This document shows positions 1 through 4,936 of a stretch of 6,702 nt of DNA, in pieces; the stretch's first letter is position 1; every line of letters begins with the position of its first letter. The notes beneath the pieces were generated by a model that had not been told where the DNA came from, searched no databases, and worked only from the letters and a program-made list of their open reading frames with translations. The stretch is from the NCBI GenBank assembly GCA_964517215.1, contig CAZFBR010000192.1, forward strand, positions 1 through 6,702, given 5' to 3'. A program made the position numbers and the translations under genes. The DNA is from CAZFBR01 sp035353495 [NCBI: uncultured bacterium] (GTDB lineage Bacteria; DAOPZR01).

Positions 1-851
1 TCGCGGCCGATGGGATCAGCCATGCGGTGGAGAAGGGGTTCAACCCGGTCATCTTCGACACGGCGGGCCGCCTGCATGTGGACAGCGGGATGATGGCGGA
101 ACTGAAGACCATCCGCGCCGCCCATCATTTTGACGAGATCCTATTTGTCGCCGATTCGATGACCGGGCAGGATGCGGTCAATTCCGCTCGGGCGTTCAAC
201 GAACAGCTCGATGTCACCGGCATCGTGCTGACCAAGCTGGACGGCGATACCCGCGGCGGGGCCGCGCTCTCCATCCGCCATGTCACCGGCAAGCCGATCA
301 AGTTCGTCGGCCTTGGGGAGAAGGTCGATGCGCTCGAACCCTTCCATGCCGACCGTCTGGTCGGGCGCCTGCTCGGCATGGGTGATGTGCTGACCCTGAT
401 CGAAAAGGCCGAGGCGCAGGTTGATGAGAAGAAGGCGAAGGAGATGGAGAAGCGGCTGCTCAAGGGCAAGCTGAACTTCGATGATTTCCTCGAGCAGATG
501 CAGCAGCTGCGCAAGATGGGGCCGCTCGACCAGCTCATGGGGATGATCCCGGGCATGAAGATCAACCCGGCAATGCGCGGGGTGGCCGAGGGCGAAATGA
601 AGCGGGTCGAGGCGATTGTCAGCTCGATGACCCGGCAGGAACGCCAGCGTCCCGACCTGCTGAGCGGCAGCCGGCGGCAGCGCATCGCCGCGGGGAGCGG
701 GAGCACCATTCAGGACGTGAACCGGCTGCTCAAGCAGTTCAATGAGATGCAGAAGATGATGGGCAAGATGGGAAAAATGAGCAAGCATCTGGCCAAGCTG
801 GGCATCAATCCGGGCAGCCTGCCCTTTCCCGGCGGCGAAGGCACGACCTGA
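1..851 (+). CDS. ffh: Signal recognition particle protein Ffh (SRP54), 3' part
   Basis: This is the C-terminal 282 codons of Ffh; the reading frame is open from base 3 and the 5' end lies outside the window. Ffh is the cytoplasmic GTPase that binds 4.5S/6S SRP RNA, recognises signal sequences on ribosomes and docks with FtsY at the membrane. The second half of the G domain is visible: the G3 motif DTAGR soon after the edge, the MTGQDA segment, and the G4 motif TKLDGDTRGG, followed by GKPIKFVGLGE and the LEPFHADR closing region. The methionine-rich M domain follows, with MGMIPGM, the SRP-RNA binding stretch GSRRQRIAAGSG and a Met-rich tail (MQKMMGKMGKM). The P-loop and N domain are upstream. 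The length and motifs are normal for the family, with no frameshift. It heads the conserved ffh–rpsP cluster. Confidence 0.98.
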   Translation, partial: AADGISHAVEKGFNPVIFDTAGRLHVDSGMMAELKTIRAAHHFDEILFVADSMTGQDAVNSARAFNEQLDVTGIVLTKLDGDTRGGAALSIRHVTGKPIKFVGLGEKVDALEPFHADRLVGRLLGMGDVLTLIEKAEAQVDEKKAKEMEKRLLKGKLNFDDFLEQMQQLRKMGPLDQLMGMIPGMKINPAMRGVAEGEMKRVEAIVSSMTRQERQRPDLLSGSRRQRIAAGSGSTIQDVNRLLKQFNEMQKMMGKMGKMSKHLAKLGINPGSLPFPGGEGTT

Positions 852-862
852 GGCATTGTGGC

Positions 863-881
863 GCGCGCCCGCCGGGCGCGC
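863..881 (+). other. GC hairpin after ffh, without U tract
   Basis: This is a perfect 8-bp inverted repeat (gcgcgccc / gggcgcgc) with a 3-base loop, starting 11 bases after the ffh stop. The following bases are ggcggaaaaataa, so there is no T-run and it does not look like a classical intrinsic terminator. It may protect an mRNA 3' end, act as a partial or Rho-dependent stop, or simply separate ffh from rpsP expression. The structure is seen directly; the role is inferred. Confidence 0.5.
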
Positions 882-897
882 GGCGGAAAAATAACCT

Positions 898-914
898 GGC
901 GGCATGATGCCGCC
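898..914 (+). promoter_or_regulatory. Hairpin directly upstream of rpsP Shine-Dalgarno
   Basis: The sequence ggcggcat-g-atgccgcc is an 8-base inverted repeat. It would fold as a 6-bp stem (ggcggc/gccgcc) with a 5-base loop and ends one base before the AAGGAGG ribosome binding site. The ccgcc arm (910-914) could instead pair with ggcgg at 882-886, so two mutually exclusive folds are possible. This is compatible with translational control of the ribosomal protein genes, but no known S16 leader motif is recognised. Confidence 0.4.
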
Positions 915-921
915 AAGGAGG
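915..921 (+). promoter_or_regulatory. Strong ribosome binding site deciding the rpsP start
   Basis: AAGGAGG is a near-perfect Shine-Dalgarno. Its AGGAGG core lies 9 bases before the GTG at 931 but only 3 bases before the in-frame GTG at 925. The spacing therefore favours 931, which also gives the canonical S16 N-terminus MAVKIRLRR. Confidence 0.85.
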
Positions 922-930
922 TGAGTGACA

Positions 931-1191
931 GTGGCAGTCAAGATTCGGTTGCGCAGGATGGGAGCAAAGAAGAAGCCGTTTTACCGGGTGGTGGTGACGG
1001 AAACCCGGGCAGCATGCAGCAGCGACTACCTCGAGGCCATCGGGACCTACAACCCGCTGGACAAGGAGAAGTCGCTGGCGATTGACGCGGACCGGGCGCG
1101 GGCATGGATGGCCAAGGGGGCAACTCCGACGCCGTCAGTGCAGACGCTGCTCAAGCGGCTGGGGATTTTCGCCGTGGCGGCCAAGGCGTAA
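931..1191 (+). CDS. rpsP: 30S ribosomal protein S16
   Basis: This is an 86-residue protein of normal S16 length that starts at GTG. S16 is a primary-assembly protein of the small subunit that binds the 5' domain of 16S rRNA. The sequence is diagnostic: MAVKIRLRRMGAKKKPFYRV at the N-terminus, then the IGTYNPL segment, and a C-terminal helix region with PSVQTLLKRLGIF. An alternative GTG at 925 would add two residues (MT) but leaves too short a distance to the Shine-Dalgarno. The gene follows ffh after a 79-base leader and precedes trmD by 16 bases. The usual intervening genes for a KH-domain protein (khpA) and the 16S processing factor RimM are absent here. Confidence 0.97.
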   Translation: MAVKIRLRRMGAKKKPFYRVVVTETRAACSSDYLEAIGTYNPLDKEKSLAIDADRARAWMAKGATPTPSVQTLLKRLGIFAVAAKA

Positions 1192-1207
1192 GCCGGAGCG
1201 GGTTCGG

Positions 1208-2026
1208 GTGCGCATCGACCTCCTGACCATTTTCCCGGAGCTGTGCACGCAGGTGCTGGCGCATTCCCTGCTGGCGAAGGCGCTGGCGGAGGCGACGGTG
1301 ACGGTGCAGGCGCATGACATCCGGGCGCAGGCGACGGATGCGCATCACACCGTGGACGACGCGCCGTTCGGCGGCGGGGCGGGGATGGTGCTGAAGCCGG
1401 AACCGCTGGTGGCGGCGCTCGAAGCGCTGCCGGCGCTGCCCGGGCGGCAGGTGGTGCTGCTCTCGCCGCGGGGCGAAACGCTGACCCAGGCGCTGGTGCG
1501 CGAACTGGCGCGCCTGCCGCAGCTGGTGCTGGTCTGCGGCCGCTACGAGGGCGTGGACGAGCGGGTGCGCGCGGGCGGCTGGATCGACCGCGAGCTGTCC
1601 GTCGGCGATTACGTGCTGATGGGCGGCGAGCTGCCGGCGCTGACCGTGGTCGAAGCGGTCACCCGGTATGTGCAGGGGGTGATCGGCAATCCCGATTCGC
1701 TGCGCGAGGAATCGTTCGCGGAGGGTTGGGTGACGCCGGAGGAAGCGGCGGCGCTGCTCGGGATCGACCGGGCGGCGGCGGCGCAGGTGCTGGCGGAGGG
1801 GCTGGTCGAGTATCCGCAGTATACCCGGCCGCGGGAGTTTCGCGGCCGCGTGGTGCCCGAGGTGCTGCTCTCGGGCCATCATGAGAGGATCGACCGCTGG
1901 CGCAAGTTGCAGGCGCTGCGGCTGACGCTGGAGCGTCAGCAGCGGCGGCTGGCGCGCTGGCGGGACGCAGCGGAGGACCACAGGAGCGGAGCCGCAGGGG
2001 CGGACCGCGAAGGAGAACGACAGTGA
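1208..2026 (+). CDS. trmD: tRNA (guanine37-N1)-methyltransferase TrmD
   Basis: TrmD transfers a methyl group from S-adenosylmethionine to N1 of G37, next to the anticodon of tRNAs with G36, and so prevents +1 frameshifting. The 272-residue product starts at GTG with MRIDLLTIFPE; GGAG at 1195-1198 is a plausible ribosome binding site. SPOUT trefoil-knot motifs appear in order: DDAPFGGGAGM (50-60), LLSPRGE, VCGRYEGVDERV, and LSVGDYVLMGGELPA, which lines the cofactor pocket. The C-terminal tRNA-binding domain has YPQYTRP (202-208) and VPEVLLSGHH. Two features are odd. About 25 residues (roughly 173-197, Ala/Glu-rich and helix-like) are inserted between SFAEG and LVEYP in the interdomain linker. 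Glu168 also occupies the position that aligns with catalytic Asp169 of E. coli TrmD. The hydrophilic tail past residue 250 overlaps the rplS ribosome binding site. Confidence 0.97.
   Translation: MRIDLLTIFPELCTQVLAHSLLAKALAEATVTVQAHDIRAQATDAHHTVDDAPFGGGAGMVLKPEPLVAALEALPALPGRQVVLLSPRGETLTQALVRELARLPQLVLVCGRYEGVDERVRAGGWIDRELSVGDYVLMGGELPALTVVEAVTRYVQGVIGNPDSLREESFAEGWVTPEEAAALLGIDRAAAAQVLAEGLVEYPQYTRPREFRGRVVPEVLLSGHHERIDRWRKLQALRLTLERQQRRLARWRDAAEDHRSGAAGADREGERQ
2010..2015 (+). promoter_or_regulatory. Ribosome binding site for rplS inside trmD
   Basis: AAGGAG lies within the last codons of trmD, 7 bases before the GTG start of rplS. It gives L19 its own ribosome entry in spite of the GTGA overlap, as is needed for a stoichiometric ribosomal protein behind a low-abundance enzyme. 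Confidence 0.75.
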
Positions 2027-2445
2027 ATCTTTCCGGCATTATGCGGAGCGTCGAAGAGGCGTACCGCAAGAAGGAAGTGCCGACGTTAAAGGTCGGCGAT
2101 ACGGTCAAGGTGCAGGTGCGCATCAAGGAAGGCGACAGCGGCGCGTCCAAAAAGGGCGCCAAGGAGAGCGAGAAGGGCGGCGAAGGCGAGCGGCTGCAGG
2201 CGTTCACCGGGACGATCATTGCCATTACCGGCAAGAACATCTCGCGCAGCATCACCGTCCGCCACGTCTCGATGGGCATCGGGGTCGAGCGCATTTTCCC
2301 GATGCACGCGCCGGCGGTGGCGAGCATCGAGGTGCTGAGCCATCACCAGACGCGGCGGTCGAAGCTGTATTATCTGCGCGGGCGGTCGAAGCGCATGTCG
2401 CGCCTGGTCGAACAGCGCGAGGTCGAAACCAAGCCGCAGGCGTAA
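2023..2445 (+). CDS. rplS: 50S ribosomal protein L19
   Basis: L19 sits at the 30S–50S interface, near the base of bridge B8. This copy is 140 residues, longer than the 115 of E. coli. It starts at GTG in a GTGA overlap with the trmD stop. Family signatures are VPTLKVGDTVKVQVRIKEG, ERLQAFTGTIIAI, the VRHVSMGIGVERIFPMHAP stretch, and RRSKLYYLRGR near the C-terminus. The extra length comes mainly from a Lys/Glu/Gly/Ser-rich low-complexity stretch at about residues 38-54, in the loop just before RLQAF, where E. coli has only about three residues. The C-terminal tail (VEQREVETKPQA) is also charged. No frameshift is seen, and both sides of the insertion align normally. Confidence 0.97.
   Translation: MNLSGIMRSVEEAYRKKEVPTLKVGDTVKVQVRIKEGDSGASKKGAKESEKGGEGERLQAFTGTIIAITGKNISRSITVRHVSMGIGVERIFPMHAPAVASIEVLSHHQTRRSKLYYLRGRSKRMSRLVEQREVETKPQA
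2134..2184 (+). other. Low-complexity insertion in L19
   Basis: This segment encodes about 17 residues made almost only of Asp, Ser, Gly, Ala, Lys and Glu (core SKKGAKESEKGG). It extends the loop between the IKEG strand and the ERLQAF strand of L19. Its length stays in frame and the flanks are conserved, so it is a loop expansion rather than a sequencing error. Confidence 0.7.
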
Positions 2446-2448
2446 GGC

Positions 2449-3078
2449 ATGGCGGGTTGGCGGGAACGGTACGCCTGCCTCGCGGCGTTTGATGCGGGGC
2501 AGGCGCAGCCGCTGGCGGGCATCGATGAAGCGGGTCGCGGGCCGCTGGCCGGCCCGGTCGTCTGTGCGGCGGTTGTGCTGCCGCCGGACGGCGACCCCTT
2601 TGTTGCCGGCGACAGCAAGCAGCTGAGCGCGCGTGCGCGCGCGGCGGCCCTGGTCGAGATCAAGGCCCGCGCCCTGGCCTGGTCGGTGGCGGTGGTGGGG
2701 CGGGAGGAAATCGACCGCGACAACATCCTCGTGGCCACGCTCGCGGGCATGCGCCGGGCGTGGCTGCAGCTGGCGGTCAGCCCGGCGCTGACCCTGATCG
2801 ACGGCAATCAGCTGCCGGCCGGGGTGGCGCCGGCACAGACCCTGGTGCGCGGGGACGGCACCTCGCTGGCGGTGGCCTGCGCCTCGGTGCTGGCCAAGGA
2901 GACCCGCGACGCGCTGATGATCGAGCTCGACGCGCGCTATCCGGAGTATGGGTTTGCACAGCACAAGGGGTATGGCACGGCGGCGCATCTGGCGGCGTTG
3001 CGCGCGCGCGGGCCGTGTCCGGAGCACCGGCGCACGTTTGCCCCGGTGAGCGGGATGCTGGCCGGCACGCACGCATGA
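2449..3078 (+). CDS. rnhB: Ribonuclease HII
   Basis: RNase HII cleaves the RNA strand of RNA/DNA hybrids and incises at single ribonucleotides misincorporated into DNA (ribonucleotide excision repair). The 209-residue product has normal length. It shows AGIDEAGRGPLAGPVV (acidic residues D26 and E27), DSKQLS at 55-60, LIDGNQLP with D118, GDGTSLA with D136, and the ASVLAKETRD block. D26, E27, D118 and D136 match the four metal-binding acids of the family. HKGYGTAAH and RRTFAPV follow near the C-terminus. The ATG lies 3 bases after the rplS stop with no clear Shine-Dalgarno, which suggests translational coupling to rplS. Its stop overlaps the next start as ATGA. Placement of rnhB after rplS is common in bacteria. 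Confidence 0.97.
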   Translation: MAGWRERYACLAAFDAGQAQPLAGIDEAGRGPLAGPVVCAAVVLPPDGDPFVAGDSKQLSARARAAALVEIKARALAWSVAVVGREEIDRDNILVATLAGMRRAWLQLAVSPALTLIDGNQLPAGVAPAQTLVRGDGTSLAVACASVLAKETRDALMIELDARYPEYGFAQHKGYGTAAHLAALRARGPCPEHRRTFAPVSGMLAGTHA

Positions 3079-4640
3079 CCCAGCCGACGGTTGTCGTGCG
3101 CGGGGTGAGTGTTTCCCTCCCGGCGCGGTTTTCCGGATTGGCGGCCGGGACGGTGCTGCCGGCGACGGTGCTCGCCTTGCCCGGGCGTCAGCAGTACCTG
3201 CTGGCGATGGCCGGGCGCCAGGTTCCCTGGCACACGGCTGCGCCGGTGGCTGCGGGTGAACGGGTGGCGGTGCTGGTGACCGGCACTGCGGCCCGGGCGG
3301 CGGCCGCGCCGGCGGCTCCGGCGGCAGCGGCAACAGATGGCGCACCGCCTGCTGTTGTTCCGGGCGCGGCGCCGTCCGCGACGTCGTCGTCAGTCACGCC
3401 GACGGTGGCGGCGCGGGTATTCACGGCCGATGGCGGGGCTGAACTGCTCCGCCGGCTGCAACTTCCGGTTACGGCGGAGTATCGCACGGCGCTGCAGACC
3501 CTGCTGCAGGGTGAACGCCCGTTCGTGGCGGCGCAGGTGCGGCAACTGGCGGCCGGCACCGCGGACCCTGCCGGAGCGGCGCCCGCAAGCATGCCTGGTT
3601 CGACGCCACCCCGGCCCGCGGCGGTCAGTGAACTGCTCAACAAACTCAATCTTCCGGACGATCCCGCGCATCGCGCTGCGGTGACGGACATTATTGCCCA
3701 TGGGCAGTCGTTGACTGTGGAACGGGTGCGGCAGCTGTTGCCGCCGGCGATGCCGGCGGCAACCACGGCGACGGCGGGGGCTGCGGTCCCGGCGCACTGG
3801 GGGGTGACGGACACCCCGGCACATCGTTTGTTGGCGGCAATGCTGCTGGCGGCCGGCCGGACGTTTGCGCCGGAAACAGCGCGGGAACTGGCGGCGCGTG
3901 CCGACCAGTGGGGGGCAACCGATGGGCCCGGCCTGCGCGCCCTGGTGCGCCAGTGGGAACGCGGGTTCCCGGCTACCAGGAAGATGTGGGAGCAGCTGCG
4001 GGCGGTACAGCAGGCGGCGGGGCGCCCGCCCGCGGCTCTGGCTGCTGCTGCCGCGCGGATCGGCTGGTCGGCGCCGCCGGAGGAGTTTAGTCCGGCATAC
4101 TGGGCGCGCCTGGGTTTGACCAATGAGCAGCAACTGGAACAGGCAACCGCCGTTGCCGGTGGCGACTTGCGGAGCAGTATGCTACAATCAACTGATATAG
4201 TGCCTGAAGCTGCCGTGGCAGCCGAATGGCTTGAGGGCATGGTGGCGGATGCCGCCGGTGCGACGGGTGAGACGGCGACGGTGCTGCCGCTGCTCTTTAC
4301 CGGTGCGGCCGGTCCGATGGCAGGTACCCTGACCGTGCATGATCGCGCGCGGGGCGGGCGCGGCCGGCGGGCGTCCCGCCCGTGCCTGACGCTGGACCTG
4401 ACGTTGAGCGTGCTGGGCCCGCTGAGCATCGCGGTACAGCCGGGCGCGGTGGGGGTGGCGGCATTCACCGTGGGCAGTGCTGACGCGGCGGTGGCGGCGC
4501 GGCTGCAGGCGGCGGGTGAACCGCTGCAGCAGGCCCTGGCGGCGCTGGGCGAATATGTGGTGCGTTTTGCGACGCTGACCGCGCTGCCGGAAGCGGAAGC
4601 GGCTGGTGCCCCGGAGACGGGCGTGGATGTGCAGGCGTGA
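3075..4640 (+). CDS. FliK-like protein (flagellar hook-length control family), YlqG-type
   Basis: This is a 521-residue Ala-rich protein. The start is the ATG of an ATGA overlap with rnhB; longer in-frame readings run inside rnhB and are rejected. Four regions are visible. Residues 1-70 are a predicted beta-rich domain (LPATVLAL, GERVAVLVTG) like the N-terminus of FliK-like proteins. Residues 71-115 are an Ala/Pro/Ser linker. Residues 128-310 hold four degenerate repeats of 31-33 residues. Residues 403-500 resemble the FliK C-terminal (Flg_hook) domain: LPLLF, then LTLDLTLSVLGPLSIAV and a terminal helix. Classical FliK measures hook length and switches the export gate through FlhB. The next gene encodes an FlhB C-terminal domain, and the pair after rnhB resembles ylqG/ylqH of Bacillus. 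No signal peptide or membrane helix is seen, so it is probably cytoplasmic or exported by the flagellar route. An Arg/Gly-rich patch (424-435) interrupts the C-terminal domain. Exact role unknown. Confidence 0.72.
   Translation: MTQPTVVVRGVSVSLPARFSGLAAGTVLPATVLALPGRQQYLLAMAGRQVPWHTAAPVAAGERVAVLVTGTAARAAAAPAAPAAAATDGAPPAVVPGAAPSATSSSVTPTVAARVFTADGGAELLRRLQLPVTAEYRTALQTLLQGERPFVAAQVRQLAAGTADPAGAAPASMPGSTPPRPAAVSELLNKLNLPDDPAHRAAVTDIIAHGQSLTVERVRQLLPPAMPAATTATAGAAVPAHWGVTDTPAHRLLAAMLLAAGRTFAPETARELAARADQWGATDGPGLRALVRQWERGFPATRKMWEQLRAVQQAAGRPPAALAAAAARIGWSAPPEEFSPAYWARLGLTNEQQLEQATAVAGGDLRSSMLQSTDIVPEAAVAAEWLEGMVADAAGATGETATVLPLLFTGAAGPMAGTLTVHDRARGGRGRRASRPCLTLDLTLSVLGPLSIAVQPGAVGVAAFTVGSADAAVAARLQAAGEPLQQALAALGEYVVRFATLTALPEAEAAGAPETGVDVQA
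3456..4004 (+). repeat. Four degenerate ~32-residue helical repeats in the FliK-like protein
   Basis: Protein-level repeats start at residues 128 (LQLPVTAEYRTAL), 191 (LNLPDDPAHRAAV), 242 (WGVTDTPAHRLLA) and 279 (WGATDGPGLRALV). The first three units continue with a helix, a Gly-containing turn and a second helix ending in QVRQLA, RVRQLL or TARELA; the fourth ends in WEQLRA. Ala/Pro-rich spacers of variable length separate the first three units. The DNA is not repeated exactly, so the duplication is old. Similar LGLP-x-T-x-E units are known in FliK-like proteins of Firmicutes; that comparison is from memory. Confidence 0.6.
3740..3760 (+). repeat. Perfect 9-bp inverted repeat inside the FliK-like gene
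   Basis: The arms gccgccggc and gccggcggc flank a 3-base loop (gat). The site lies in the codons for the Pro/Ala linker between the second and third protein repeats (PPAMPAA). No T-run follows. It probably reflects GC-rich Pro/Ala codon use, though a strong RNA hairpin would form. Confidence 0.45.
4180..4188 (+). promoter_or_regulatory. Possible intragenic extended -10 promoter
   Basis: TGCTACAAT matches the extended -10 consensus TGnTATAAT at all but one base. It sits in a conspicuous AT-rich island (about 4178-4200) within otherwise very GC-rich coding sequence. No good -35 hexamer lies 16-18 bases upstream; TTGCCG at 4153 is too far. If used, it would start transcription near 4195 and could give the FlhB-like, HD-GYP and yraN genes separate expression. 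This is inference only. Confidence 0.25.
4352..4381 (+). repeat. 7-bp inverted repeat coding the Arg/Gly-rich patch
   Basis: The arms gggcggg and cccgccc are separated by 16 bases. They fall in the codons for GGRGRRASRP inside the FliK-like C-terminal domain. No terminator T-run follows. The repeat is likely a by-product of local G/C strand asymmetry. Confidence 0.3.
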
Positions 4641-4936
4641 CGGATAGCGATCGGCAGAAACAGGCGGCGGCGCTGCGCTACGATCGCGCGAAGGAGCCGG
4701 CGCCGCGGGTGCTGGCGCGCGGCCGGGGCGCGGTGGCGGAGGAAATCATCCGCCGGGCGCTGGCGGCCGGCGTGGCTGTGCATGAGGACCCAGATCTGGT
4801 GGCGGTCCTGGTCACGCTGGAGGTTGAGTCGCTGATACCGGTGGAGCTGTATCAGCCGCTGGCGGAAATTCTCGCCTTTGTCTATGCGCAGAACCGGGCG
4901 GCGGCTGACGACGGGGGGAAAGCGAGGAACGGATGA
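4637..4936 (+). CDS. Free-standing FlhB C-terminal domain-like protein (YlqH type)
   Basis: This is a 99-residue soluble protein that starts at GTG in a GTGA overlap with the preceding stop. Residues 10-85 match the part of FlhB (and the type III secretion EscU/YscU family) just after the self-cleaving NPTH site: AAALRYDRAKEPAPRVLARG, then AEEIIRRAL, GVAVHEDPDLV, and IPVELYQPLAEILAFVY. The NPTH motif and all FlhB membrane helices are absent, so it corresponds to the released C-terminal fragment alone. In FlhB this region of the export gate takes part in the switch from hook to filament substrates, with FliK as partner. Coupling to the FliK-like gene upstream supports a physical or regulatory link. 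Whether it acts on the real flagellar export gate or does something separate is not known. Stand-alone versions occur in several phyla. Confidence 0.88.
   Translation: MTDSDRQKQAAALRYDRAKEPAPRVLARGRGAVAEEIIRRALAAGVAVHEDPDLVAVLVTLEVESLIPVELYQPLAEILAFVYAQNRAAADDGGKARNG

Noticed and set aside
925-930. Earlier GTG start for rpsP
   Set aside because: It is in frame, but only 3 bases from the AGGAGG core. The next GTG gives the canonical S16 N-terminus.
852-930. Promoter for rpsP in the ffh–rpsP gap
   Set aside because: The A-rich stretch near 887-894 has no convincing -10/-35 pair; TTGTGG at 856 is followed by GC-only sequence at the expected -10 distance.
858-1085. 75-codon open frame across the rpsP leader
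   Set aside because: It shares DNA with S16 in another frame, has no ribosome binding site, and the product shows no recognisable family.
1082-1207. Upstream extension of the trmD frame
   Set aside because: It overlaps rpsP in another frame, and the extra residues have no TrmD similarity. The conserved N-terminus begins at GTG 1208.
2627-2645. Alternating gcgcgc tract in rnhB, possible Z-DNA or recombination site
   Set aside because: It encodes the Ala/Arg run (SARARAAA) and follows from codon bias. No other evidence of function was seen.
2760-3074. Upstream extension of the FliK-like frame into rnhB
   Set aside because: This part is out-of-frame rnhB sequence. The ATGA overlap at 3075 and the start of a domain-like sequence there fix the start.
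2086-3345. Antisense open frame of 419 codons opposite rplS and rnhB
   Set aside because: It lies fully opposite well-recognised conserved genes, and its product is Arg/Pro/His-rich without motifs. It is a GC shadow.
3188-4783. Long antisense open frame of 531 codons opposite the FliK-like gene
   Set aside because: High GC with Ala/Gly/Pro codons on the + strand leaves few stops on the other strand. The product is a low-complexity Ala/Ser/Arg run with no family motif and no ribosome binding site.
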